NCBI GenBank assembly: GCA_964404605.1
Contig: CAYOKT010000001.1
Coordinates: 1 to 64,000 of the forward strand
Reading direction: 5' to 3'
Length of the DNA stretch: 64,000 nucleotides
From: CAYOKT01 sp964404605
GTDB lineage: Bacteria > Electryoneota > Electryoneia > Electryoneales > Electryoneaceae
Below are positions 38,786 to 47,260 of the stretch, piece by piece (the first letter of the stretch is position 1; every line of letters begins with the position of its first letter). Below the pieces are notes generated by a model. That model was not told the DNA's origin, searched no databases, and saw nothing but the letters and a program-made list of their open reading frames with translations. A program made the position numbers and the translations under genes.

Positions 38786-39649
38786 ATGGTATTTCGGAAG
38801 ATGAAAGAGAACAGGATGCTGAGGCCGGAGATACGGACCCAGGCCGCACCGCATGTGGCGCGGAGACGGGAGAGGCGCCCGTTCCCGCGCGTTCCGCGCG
38901 TGGGGCTGCTCGCCGGCGTGCTGCTGGTGTTCGTGTTTCTCGCGGCGGGCGACGCTCCGGCGCAGACCGCGCCGGTGCTGCCGAAGATCACGATCGGGGT
39001 GGATCAGGCCGGTTCGCCGCAGGATCTCGCCGTCACCATCCAGATCGTCCTCCTGCTCACCATCCTCACCCTCGCGCCGTCGATCCTGATCATGATGACG
39101 AGTTTCATTCGCATCGTGGTCGCGCTGCACTTTCTTCGCCAGGCGGTCGGCACCCACCAGCTCCCCCCGAACCAGCTTATCGTCGGCCTTGCGCTTTTCC
39201 TCACGATGTTCATCATGGCCCCCGTGATCACCGAGATCTACGAGAACGCCTGGGTGCCGTATTCCAGCCAGCAGATCACCCTCGGCGAGGCGTGGGGCCG
39301 GGGGCAGAAACCGTTGCGCACCTTCATGCTCGCCCACACCCGCGAGAAGGATTTGCAGGTGTTCGTGCAGATGGCGGACATGGAACAGCCGAACACGCCT
39401 GACGATCTTCCGATGCGGGTGATCATCCCGGGCTTCATCATCAGCGAGCTGCGCGTCGGGTTCCAGATCGGCTTCCTGATCTACATGCCGATGCTGATCA
39501 TCGACATGGTGGTCGCCTCCGTGCTGATGTCCATGGGGATGATGATGCTGCCCCCGGTGATGATCAGCCTGCCGTTCAAGCTGCTGCTGTTCGTCCTCGT
39601 GGATGGTTGGTACCTCATCGTTCAATCTCTTGTCGAGAGCTTCCGATGA
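38786..39649 (+). CDS. fliP: Flagellar export gate protein FliP
   Basis: 287 aa. A basic leader (residues 1-35) precedes a cleavable signal-like helix (GLLAGVLLVFVFLAAGDAPAQ). Then IQIVLLLTILTLAPSILIMMTSFIRIVVALHFLRQAVGTHQLPPNQLIVGLALFLT is divided among the first two gate helices, and PGFIISELRVGFQIGFLIYMPMLIIDMVVASVLMSMGMMMLPPVMISLPFKLLLFVLVDGW makes the last ones. FliP forms a pentamer in the FliPQR export gate. The stop overlaps the fliQ start (ATGA). Confidence 0.97.
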   Translation: MVFRKMKENRMLRPEIRTQAAPHVARRRERRPFPRVPRVGLLAGVLLVFVFLAAGDAPAQTAPVLPKITIGVDQAGSPQDLAVTIQIVLLLTILTLAPSILIMMTSFIRIVVALHFLRQAVGTHQLPPNQLIVGLALFLTMFIMAPVITEIYENAWVPYSSQQITLGEAWGRGQKPLRTFMLAHTREKDLQVFVQMADMEQPNTPDDLPMRVIIPGFIISELRVGFQIGFLIYMPMLIIDMVVASVLMSMGMMMLPPVMISLPFKLLLFVLVDGWYLIVQSLVESFR

Positions 39650-39915
39650 CCCAGGAATTCGCGATCTATGTCGTGCGGGAGACGCTTGTCACCGCACTGC
39701 TTCTCGCCGCACCGATGCTGCTTGCCGGGCTGATTACGGGTGTGACCATCAGCCTGCTGCAATCCGTGACCCAGGTGCAGGAAATGACTCTCACCTTCAT
39801 CCCGAAGATCCTCGCCGTGGTGATCGTTCTCATCCTGTTCCTTCCCTGGATGTCGAACCTGCTCATCGGGTTCGCCGACAGGACCTACGCTTTCATCGCT
39901 CAAATGGCGCAGTGA
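39646..39915 (+). CDS. fliQ: Flagellar export gate protein FliQ
   Basis: 89 aa, two membrane helices. MTQEFAIYVVRETLVTALLLAAPMLLAGLITG and the SLLQSVTQVQEMTLTFIPKILAV signature are typical. ATG at 39646 overlaps fliP. fliR does not follow; the stop overlaps the GTG start of a sensor kinase (GTGA). Confidence 0.97.
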   Translation: MTQEFAIYVVRETLVTALLLAAPMLLAGLITGVTISLLQSVTQVQEMTLTFIPKILAVVIVLILFLPWMSNLLIGFADRTYAFIAQMAQ

Positions 39916-41687
39916 GGCGTCGGGTGCTCGGGGAGGAGAAATCACCCGATCCGAGGATTCTCATCATCGACGATGATGAGGGAATCCGCGACTACCTCGC
40001 GGAGCTGCTGAACCTGCAAGGCTTCGAGACGGGCGTCGCGGAGGACGGCGAGGCGGGGCTGGAGCGGTTCTCCCGCGGCGGTTTCGGCTTGATTATCACC
40101 GACCTCGTCATGCCCGGGCTGGACGGCATCGAGGTGCTGGAACAGGCCCGCCGGCACGACCCGGACGTGGAAGTCATCGTCCTCACCGGTTATGGCGGAC
40201 GAGAGACCGCCATCGAGGCGATGAAAAAAGGGGCGTATGACTACCTGCAGAAGCCGACCGACCCGGATGAACTCTACCTGACGGTACGGAAGGCGCTGGA
40301 GCGGAGGAGGCTGGCCGAGGAGAACCGGCGCTATCAGAAGCAGCTCGAACTGCTGGTCGAAAAGCGCACCTCGGAGCTGACCGAAACGAAAAACTTCCTC
40401 CAGTCGGTGCTCGATTCATCGCTGGAGTATTCGATTATCGCCGTCGACCGGGAGGGAGGCATCTCCCTGTTCAACCGGGGCGCGGAGCATCTACTCGGCT
40501 GGAAGAGCGGGGAGGTCCGCGGAAAGGACTGCATCGCCCTCCTGGCCCCCCGCGAGGGCGAGGGGAAGAAGCTCGGGCTGGGCGACCTGGTCCCGAAGTC
40601 GGAAAAACGGGTTCACGAGCGGGAGATCCTCGTCCGGCGGAAGGATCGTGTGGACCTGACGGTCAGCCTGACCGTCTCCCGGCTGAAGAACCGCACCGGG
40701 AAGATGGTCGGGTATCTCCTCATCGCCAAGGACATCTCCGAGCAGAAGGCCCTCGAGGAGGAGGTGGCGCGCTACACCCACAACCTCGAGCACCTCGTCG
40801 AGGAGCGGACCGAGGAGCTGGCGAAGCGGAACCGCGACCTGGAGATGGCGCTGAAACAATTGCGGGAGACCCAGGCCCACCTGGTGCAGTCGGAGAAACT
40901 CGCCTCCATCGGGCAGCTCGCGGCCGGGGTGGCGCACGAGATCAACAACCCGATCGGGTTCGTCCACTCGAACCTTGCCACCCTGAACAAGTACACGAAG
41001 AGAATCCGCGTGGTGCTCGATGAAGTGAAGCGAAACCTCGGACCGGCGATGGAGGAGGAGGGGGGCGTCGGGGAGCTTTGGCGCAAGGCGAGACTGGACT
41101 ATATCCTCGAGGACCTGGACAACCTGATCAGCGAATCCCTCGAGGGCACCCTGCGGGTGAAGAGTATCGTCGCCGACTTGAAGAATGTCAGCGCCCTCGA
41201 CCGCGCGCAGTTGCACTCGACGGACCTGACCCGGGAACTCGAGAGTACGCTGAATGTTCTCCGGGGAGAACTGAAGCACAAGGCGGACGTGGTCCGCGAG
41301 TACGAGGAGATCCCGGCGGTCAACTGCAACCCGCAGAAGATCAACCAGGTGTTCCTGAACATCCTGATGAACGCCGCCCAGGCGATCGAATCCCCGCCGG
41401 GGCGGATCACCGTGCGGACGCGCCGTGTCGGCCAGGATCGCGTCGCGGTGGAGATCGAGGACAACGGGAAAGGCATTGCGAAAGAGAACCTCCCGCGCAT
41501 CTTCGACGCGTTCTTCACCTCCAAGGAGATCGGCGAGGGGACGGGTCTCGGCCTCGCGATCAGCTACCGGATCATCAAGGAGCACGGCGGCGACATCGAG
41601 GTGGAAAGTGAAGTGGGGCGGGGGACACTCTTTCGTATCCTGCTGCCCGTGGGTGGACCCGGAGAGGAGAACGAAGGCGAACGATGA
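39912..41687 (+). CDS. Hybrid sensor histidine kinase (REC-PAS-HisKA-HATPase)
   Basis: 591 aa, cytoplasmic. Receiver domain (about 15-130) with phospho-acceptor Asp64 in IITDLVMPGLDG. A short coiled coil leads to a PAS domain (about 165-285, SLEYSIIAVDREGGISLFNRGAEHLLG), a second coiled coil, HisKA with phospho-acceptor His342 in AAGVAHEINNP, and HATPase with NILMNAAQAIE, EDNGKGIAKENL and GEGTGLGLAIS. No membrane segment or periplasmic sensor domain. Input is probably through the receiver or PAS. The GTG at 39912 overlaps fliQ; GTG 39924 is an alternative. Its stop overlaps the next regulator (ATGA), so the two are a pair. It has been placed between fliQ and fliR. Confidence 0.9.
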   Translation: MRRRVLGEEKSPDPRILIIDDDEGIRDYLAELLNLQGFETGVAEDGEAGLERFSRGGFGLIITDLVMPGLDGIEVLEQARRHDPDVEVIVLTGYGGRETAIEAMKKGAYDYLQKPTDPDELYLTVRKALERRRLAEENRRYQKQLELLVEKRTSELTETKNFLQSVLDSSLEYSIIAVDREGGISLFNRGAEHLLGWKSGEVRGKDCIALLAPREGEGKKLGLGDLVPKSEKRVHEREILVRRKDRVDLTVSLTVSRLKNRTGKMVGYLLIAKDISEQKALEEEVARYTHNLEHLVEERTEELAKRNRDLEMALKQLRETQAHLVQSEKLASIGQLAAGVAHEINNPIGFVHSNLATLNKYTKRIRVVLDEVKRNLGPAMEEEGGVGELWRKARLDYILEDLDNLISESLEGTLRVKSIVADLKNVSALDRAQLHSTDLTRELESTLNVLRGELKHKADVVREYEEIPAVNCNPQKINQVFLNILMNAAQAIESPPGRITVRTRRVGQDRVAVEIEDNGKGIAKENLPRIFDAFFTSKEIGEGTGLGLAISYRIIKEHGGDIEVESEVGRGTLFRILLPVGGPGEENEGER

Positions 41688-42982
41688 AGGATGAACCGCG
41701 TAAACTGCTGTTCCTCGACGATGAGCCGCACATCCTGACCGCGCTGAAGCGGACCTTCTTCGAGGATAACATGGAGATCGCCACCTTCACCCAGGGCAAG
41801 GAGGCGCTCGAATACCTGCGCCAACACCCCGTGGAGCTGATCATCTCCGACCAGCGCATGCCGGAGATGACCGGCACGGCGTTTTTCTCCAAGGTGCGCG
41901 ACTTCCTGCCGCAGGCGTTGCGGATCATCCTCACCGGGTATGCCGACCTGGACGCCGCCGTGGAGGCGATCAACGACGGGCAGATCTACAAGTTCATCTT
42001 CAAGCCGTGGAACGACGAGGAGCTGCGGAGCACCGTCCTCCGGGCGCTGGACCATTATGACCTCCAGCGGGAGAACGAGCGGCTGCTGGAGGAGCTGAAG
42101 CGGAAGAACGCGGAGCTGGAAGAGTTCAACCGCACCCTCGCGCAGAAGGTCAAGGAGCGCACCTCGATCATCGCCCAGAAGAACCTCGAGATGGGCCGGC
42201 TGAACCGTTCGCTGGAAAGCTCGCTCTCCAGCGTGGTGCGCGTCTTCGTCAACCTGATCGAGTTGACCCGGCCCGAGATCAGCCGTCACACCCGCCGCAC
42301 GGCCTCCATTGCGACCATCCTGGCGGGCAGGATGGGACTCGACAGCGAGCGGATCCGTGACCTCGAAATCGCCGCGCTGCTGCACGACATCGGAAAGGTG
42401 GGCATTCCCCAGAGCCTGTTGCAGCGGGAAGAGCGCGAGTTGTCGGCGGCCGAGCGCAAGCTGGTCAACAGCCATCCCCTCATCGCCCAGAATCAGCTCT
42501 CGGAGATCGAAGCGTTCAAGCGTGTCGGGGTCATCATCCGCCAACACCACGAGAACTGGGACGGTTCGGGGTACCCGGAGGGGATTTCCGGCGAGGCGAT
42601 TCTGCTCGAGTCGCGCATCCTCAGTGTTTGCAACCAGTATGACCACATTTACAGCGAGGGGAGGGCCCAGCGCAGTCCCGCGTTTCTCGCGAAATACTTC
42701 CGCACCAACGCCGGAAAGCTGTTCGACCCGAAGGTCTGCGAGGAGATGCTCGTCTTCCTGAGGGAGATCCAGGGCGAGGAGGAATCGCGCCGCAAGGTCG
42801 AGGTGATGCCCCATGAACTGCGGCCCGGCATGATCCTGGTGAACAGCCTGAAAACGGGGCGTGGGATCTTCCTGCTGCCGGAAGGCCAGGTGCTGAAGGA
42901 GAGCCACATTCAATCCATCAAGGACATCAACCGCGTGGACCCGGTGGAATCCCCCATCGAGGTGTTCGTCAGCGAGATCTGA
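41684..42982 (+). CDS. RpfG-type response regulator with HD-GYP domain
   Basis: 432 aa. N-terminal receiver (about 8-125) with Asp56 in LIISDQRMPEMTG, then a coiled coil (about 130-180), then an HD-GYP-type phosphodiesterase domain. HD is H234-D235 in LLHDIGKVGIPQ, and the GYP motif is residues 296-298 in HENWDGSGYPEG, both intact. HD-GYP proteins usually hydrolyse cyclic di-GMP. A C-terminal ~50 residues (VMPHELRPGMILVNSL) resemble a small beta domain seen in related regulators. It overlaps the kinase upstream and precedes fliR by 11 bp. Likely regulated by that kinase. Confidence 0.9.
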   Translation: MKDEPRKLLFLDDEPHILTALKRTFFEDNMEIATFTQGKEALEYLRQHPVELIISDQRMPEMTGTAFFSKVRDFLPQALRIILTGYADLDAAVEAINDGQIYKFIFKPWNDEELRSTVLRALDHYDLQRENERLLEELKRKNAELEEFNRTLAQKVKERTSIIAQKNLEMGRLNRSLESSLSSVVRVFVNLIELTRPEISRHTRRTASIATILAGRMGLDSERIRDLEIAALLHDIGKVGIPQSLLQREERELSAAERKLVNSHPLIAQNQLSEIEAFKRVGVIIRQHHENWDGSGYPEGISGEAILLESRILSVCNQYDHIYSEGRAQRSPAFLAKYFRTNAGKLFDPKVCEEMLVFLREIQGEEESRRKVEVMPHELRPGMILVNSLKTGRGIFLLPEGQVLKESHIQSIKDINRVDPVESPIEVFVSEI

Positions 42983-42993
42983 GCGGGGAAGAC

Positions 42994-43776
42994 GTGGACA
43001 TCCTTTCGTTTCAGCTTGATGAAGCGGAGCGCTGGCTGCTGATGCTGTTCCGCATCGGCGGGATGGTCATGATCTTCCCGTTGTACGGCTACGCCGCGGT
43101 GCCGACGCAGGTCCGGGCGGGTTTCGCTTTCCTCCTGACCTCCGTGCTGTTTCCCCTCCATACCGGGATGGCGCTGCATCTCGCGCCGGGTATCATCACC
43201 TTCTTCGGAATCGTCCTCAAGGAGATCGTGATCGGGATCGCCCTCGGGATGACCGCTTCTTTCCTCTTTTACGGCGTGCAGTTGGCGGGGCATGTGATCG
43301 GCTACTCGATGGGGTTCGGCATCATCAATGTTCTCGACCCCGACAGCCAGATTCAGATCCCGATTCTCGCCCAGTTGCTTAACATGTTCGCCCTCCTGCT
43401 GTTCATTATTATCAACGGGCACCATTTCCTTCTCATGGCGATCGATGAGACCTTTCTCCGCATCCCGTTGGGAGGGGGGGTGTTCACCGCCCCCCTTGTC
43501 GAGGGGTTCGCGCGTCTGAGCGCGGACATCTTCACCCTTGGGATCAAGATCGGCGCTCCCGTTCTCGTGGCGATTCTTGTCACGGAATTTGCCCTTGGGA
43601 TTCTCGCCCGCACGGTGCCGCAGATGAACGTCTGGATCATCGGTTTTCCCCTGAAGATCGGCATCGGGCTGCTGACGATGGCGCTGGCGCTGCCGTTTTT
43701 CGTCTTCGTGTTCGGGAAATACTACGCGGGATGGCAGGGGCAGTTCGTCGATTTCATCCGGGCGATGGCAGGGTAG
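42994..43776 (+). CDS. fliR: Flagellar export gate protein FliR
   Basis: 260 aa, six hydrophobic helices. MILFRIGGMVMIFPLYGY-type start (here LMLFRIGGMVMIFPLYGYAAVPTQVRAG) with the conserved P-x-Q-x-R-A-G. VIGYSMGFGIINVLDPDSQIQIPILAQLLNM and the LGILARTVPQMNVWIIGFPLKIGIGL signature are diagnostic. It completes the FliPQR gate after the two-component insertion. GTG start at 42994 follows GGGGAAGAC. flhB follows six bases later. Confidence 0.97.
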   Translation: MDILSFQLDEAERWLLMLFRIGGMVMIFPLYGYAAVPTQVRAGFAFLLTSVLFPLHTGMALHLAPGIITFFGIVLKEIVIGIALGMTASFLFYGVQLAGHVIGYSMGFGIINVLDPDSQIQIPILAQLLNMFALLLFIIINGHHFLLMAIDETFLRIPLGGGVFTAPLVEGFARLSADIFTLGIKIGAPVLVAILVTEFALGILARTVPQMNVWIIGFPLKIGIGLLTMALALPFFVFVFGKYYAGWQGQFVDFIRAMAG

Positions 43777-43782
43777 GGAAAC

Positions 43783-44862
43783 ATGCCCAAGGAAAACCAG
43801 GAAGGCCAGGAGAAAACCGAACAACCGACGGCGCGGCGTCTTCGCCAGTCCCGGCGGAAGGGCAGCGTCGCCAAGAGCCAGGAACTGAACAGCATCGCGG
43901 TGCTCGCCGCAGGCACCTTCACCCTCGCGATCTTCGGGAATTGGATCTACGGTCGCCTGACCGGAATGATGCGGGGCGTCTTCCTCCGGCTGGATGAAAT
44001 TACCCTCGACCTGCAGAATATGCAGGGGTATCTGACCGGGACGGCGGCCTGGTTGCTTACCACTCTGCTCCCCCTTTTCGTGGTCGTGGTCGCCGTCGGC
44101 GTGTTGATCAACCTCAGCCAGTTCGGGTTTCTCTGGTCCACCCAGGCCGTCCAGCCCAAGCTCGACAAGCTGAACCCGTTCAAGGGCTGGAAAAAACTCT
44201 TCAACCAGCGGGCGGCGGTCCGCCTGTTGACCAACCTGGTGAAAATCCTCGTCGTCGGCTATGTAGCCTTTTCCGTGGTCAAGCGTGCCTGGCCCGGGTT
44301 CGTGCCGCTGATGGACGCCACGGTGCCCCAGATCTTCCTCGTCCTCATGCGCACGATCTTCCGGGTGGCCCTGTGGACCTATGGCGTGCTGCTGATCGTC
44401 GCGATCCTCGACTTCATCTTCCAGAAGTGGAAGTTCAAGGAAGACATGAAGATGACCAAGCAGGAGGTGAAGGACGAGCGGAAGCAGACCGAGGGAGACC
44501 CGCAGATCAAGGGCAAGATCCGCCAGATGCAGTTCCAGATCGCGTTCAACACGATGATCAAGGAGCTGCCGAACGCCGACGTGGTGGTGACCAACCCGGT
44601 GCACGTGGCGGTCGCCCTGAGCTATGATCCCGGCGCCATGTCGGCGCCGAAGGTGGTCGGCAAGGGGCTGCGAAAGCTCGCGGACCGGATCAAGAAGATC
44701 GCCCTCGAGAACGACATCCCGATCGTGGAAAATCCGCCCCTGGCGCGGGCGATGTACAAGGCCTGCGGGGTCGGCGAGGAGATTCCCGGCCAATTTTACC
44801 AGGACGTGGCGGAAATTCTCGCCCAAATCTATCGCCTGCGCGGCGAGGAAGTTCCCGTTTAA
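43783..44862 (+). CDS. flhB: Flagellar export switch protein FlhB
   Basis: 359 aa. N-terminal EKTEQPTARRLRQSRRKGSVAKSQELN, four membrane helices, then the cytoplasmic domain with KMTKQEVKDERKQTEGDPQIKGKIRQMQ. The self-cleavage site, NPTH in most relatives, reads NPVH at residues 271-274, which aligns with N269 of Salmonella FlhB. The following VGKGLRKLADRIKKIALENDIPIVENPPLARAMYK is standard. FlhB controls the switch from rod/hook to filament export together with FliK. Complete. Confidence 0.97.
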   Translation: MPKENQEGQEKTEQPTARRLRQSRRKGSVAKSQELNSIAVLAAGTFTLAIFGNWIYGRLTGMMRGVFLRLDEITLDLQNMQGYLTGTAAWLLTTLLPLFVVVVAVGVLINLSQFGFLWSTQAVQPKLDKLNPFKGWKKLFNQRAAVRLLTNLVKILVVGYVAFSVVKRAWPGFVPLMDATVPQIFLVLMRTIFRVALWTYGVLLIVAILDFIFQKWKFKEDMKMTKQEVKDERKQTEGDPQIKGKIRQMQFQIAFNTMIKELPNADVVVTNPVHVAVALSYDPGAMSAPKVVGKGLRKLADRIKKIALENDIPIVENPPLARAMYKACGVGEEIPGQFYQDVAEILAQIYRLRGEEVPV

Positions 44863-44878
44863 ACAAACACTTGAACTT

Positions 44879-44894
44879 CGGCACGGGGCTTGCT
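44879..44894 (+). promoter_or_regulatory. sigma-54 promoter upstream of flhA
   Basis: CGGCACGGGGCTTGCT: GG and GC at correct spacing, 15 of 16 positions as in the consensus TGGCACG-N4-TTGCW. It lies in the 69-base gap between flhB and flhA, with predicted start near 44906 and flhA ATG at 44932. Confidence 0.8.
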
Positions 44895-44931
44895 AACCCA
44901 AGGGGTGGAGTAGTCCACCATCGGGAAGCCC

Positions 44932-47112
44932 ATGGCCGAAGCCCAGTCGAAAGCCTACCTGAGCACCGAGCAACGTCTCGCCCGCCATCCGTGGCTGGAA
45001 CGGTTCATTCTCCGCAGCGACATCGTCCTCGCCATTGCGGCGGTGGGTGTCGTCGTTCTGATGATCATCCCCATCCCGCCTCCCCTGCTCGATGTCCTGA
45101 TCGCGATCAACATCATGTTCGCCCTCATCGTGCTGATGGTCGCGATGTACACCGAGCGCTCGCTCGATTTCAGCGTCTTCCCCGGACTGCTGCTGCTGCT
45201 CACGCTCTACCGCCTCGGGATCAACGTCGCCTCGACGCGGATGATCCTCGGGGAGGCCTACGCGGGGAAGATCATCCAGAGTTTCGGCTCTTTCGTCGTC
45301 GGGGGGAATTACGTCGTCGGGATCGTCATCTTCCTGATCCTCGTCGTGATCAACTACATGGTGATCACCAAGGGCTCGAGCCGTATCGCGGAGGTCGCCG
45401 CGCGGTTCACCCTCGATGCCATGCCCGGCAAGCAGATGGCCGTGGACGCCGACCTGAACAACGGCCTGATCGATGAGAACGAGGCGCGCCAGCGGCGGGA
45501 GGACATCCGGCGGGAGGCGGACTTCTACGGCGCGATGGACGGCGCGGCGAAATTCGTCCGCGGGGATGCGGTCGCGGGGATCATCATCACCTTCATCAAC
45601 ATCCTCGGCGGGCTGCTCATCGGCATCGTCCAGAAAGATATGGGGTTCCATCAGGCGCTGACCACCTATACATTACTCACCGTCGGCGATGGTCTCGTCA
45701 GCCAGATTCCGGCGCTCATCATCTCCGTTTCGGCCGGGATCATCGTCTCCCGGGCGGCTTCCGAGATGAACATGGGCCGTGAGTTCGCGGGGCAGCTCCT
45801 GCTCTATCCCCGTGCCGGGTATGTCACATCGGGGGTGCTCTTCTTCTTCGCCTTCGTGCCCGGGATGCCGACAATGCCTTTCCTGATGCTGGCCGGCGTT
45901 TCGGCGTACGTCTCCTACCAGACCGCGCGATCCGGGAAGCAATACGCCGCCCAGGCTCTGACCGAGGCGGCGGAGGGGGTGAAAGCGAAAGCTGCGGAGA
46001 AGATCGAGGATTACCTCTACGTCGACCCGATGGAGCTGGAGATCGGGTACGGCCTGATCCCGCTCGTCGACAGCGAGCAGGAGGGGGATCTGCTCAGCCG
46101 GATCACGATGATCCGCAAGCAGCAGGCGATCCAGATGGGGATCGTCATCCCGCCGATCCGGATACGGGACAACATCCAGCTCAAGCCCTCCGAGTATGTG
46201 ATCAAGATCCGCGGCAACGAGGTCGCGCGCGGAGAGTTGCGCATGGGCTACTACCTCGCCCTCAACCCGGGTACGGCCACCGAGAAGATCGAGGGGGTCG
46301 CAACCCGCGAACCGACCTATGGCCTGCCGGCTCTCTGGATCAACCAGCAGGAGAAGGAGAGAGCCGAGAACGCCGGATACACGGTGGTCGAGCCCACGGC
46401 GGTGCTCGCCACCCACCTCGTCGAGGTGATCAAGGCGAACGCGCACAAGCTGTTGACGCGCAAGGATGTGCAGAACCTGATCGACAACCTGAAGCAGGAC
46501 AACCCGACCGTGGTCGAGGAGCTGATTCCGAACCTGCTCACCGTCGGCGGCGTGCACAAGGTGTTGCAGAAACTGCTCAAGGAATCGATCCCCATCCGTG
46601 ACCTGGGGACGATCCTCGAAACCCTCGCGGACTACGCCCCGATGACCAAGGATACGGACGTGCTGGTGGAGTATGTCCGCTACAACCTCTCCTCGACGAT
46701 CACGCAGAAGTTCCAGGACGAGGATGGGAAGATCCATGCCCTCACCCTCGACCCGGAGGTGGAGCAGGCGCTCACCGAGGCGGCTCAGCAGTCCAGCCGG
46801 GCGGGGCAGTTCGGAGTCGTCGACCTGCCGCCGAAGGTGATCAACGCGCTGTATGCCAGCCTTTCGAAGCAGGTGGAGCTGATGACCGCGGGCGGGCGGC
46901 AGCCGATCGTGGTCACCTCGCCCACCGTGCGGCAGGCGTTCCGGCGCCTGACCGAGCCTGTTCTGCCCCAGTTGATCGTGCTATCTTATGGAGAATTACT
47001 GGTCAACGTGCAGGTGGAATCGGTCGGGGTGGTTTCCCTGCAACCGCCGCAGGGTGAAAAGGCGCAGGCGGCGGGCGGGCCTGCCGGCCAGCCGAAGGAG
47101 GACGGGGCGTAG
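44932..47112 (+). CDS. flhA: Flagellar export gate protein FlhA
   Basis: 726 aa. Eight hydrophobic helices in the first ~330 residues, then the cytoplasmic nonameric ring domain. The family signature RFTLDAMPGKQMAVDADLNNGLIDENEARQRREDIRREADFYGAMDGAAKFVRGDA is seen in full order. Further motifs are RLGINVASTRMIL, NSQ-free linker DPMELEIGYGLIPLVD, and the C-terminal ELIPNLLTVGGVHKVLQKLLKE. The start lies 37 bp after the sigma-54 box. Complete and standard. Confidence 0.98.
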   Translation: MAEAQSKAYLSTEQRLARHPWLERFILRSDIVLAIAAVGVVVLMIIPIPPPLLDVLIAINIMFALIVLMVAMYTERSLDFSVFPGLLLLLTLYRLGINVASTRMILGEAYAGKIIQSFGSFVVGGNYVVGIVIFLILVVINYMVITKGSSRIAEVAARFTLDAMPGKQMAVDADLNNGLIDENEARQRREDIRREADFYGAMDGAAKFVRGDAVAGIIITFINILGGLLIGIVQKDMGFHQALTTYTLLTVGDGLVSQIPALIISVSAGIIVSRAASEMNMGREFAGQLLLYPRAGYVTSGVLFFFAFVPGMPTMPFLMLAGVSAYVSYQTARSGKQYAAQALTEAAEGVKAKAAEKIEDYLYVDPMELEIGYGLIPLVDSEQEGDLLSRITMIRKQQAIQMGIVIPPIRIRDNIQLKPSEYVIKIRGNEVARGELRMGYYLALNPGTATEKIEGVATREPTYGLPALWINQQEKERAENAGYTVVEPTAVLATHLVEVIKANAHKLLTRKDVQNLIDNLKQDNPTVVEELIPNLLTVGGVHKVLQKLLKESIPIRDLGTILETLADYAPMTKDTDVLVEYVRYNLSSTITQKFQDEDGKIHALTLDPEVEQALTEAAQQSSRAGQFGVVDLPPKVINALYASLSKQVELMTAGGRQPIVVTSPTVRQAFRRLTEPVLPQLIVLSYGELLVNVQVESVGVVSLQPPQGEKAQAAGGPAGQPKEDGA

Positions 47113-47148
47113 CCCGGGAGCGCCTGCCACGCCGCTTGCTGCGCCATC

Positions 47149-47235
47149 GCCAAAGGCGAAGGCGGGTAGCCAAAGGCGAAGACGGGACTGCATCCCGGGA
47201 AAGACCGGGTGGCCCTGTCAGCTTCGTTGACAGGG
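47149..47235 (+). repeat. Tandem repeat and 8-bp hairpin in the flhA-flhF gap
   Basis: Two copies of an 18-base unit GCCAAAGGCGAAGRCGGG (47149-47166 and 47169-47186, one mismatch), followed by CCCTGTCA/TGACAGGG with a seven-base loop (47213-47235) and TTTC. The hairpin may be a weak terminator or processing site between flhA and flhF. Confidence 0.5.
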
Positions 47236-47260
47236 TTTCAAGGCGAGAGTCAGGGCGCTC

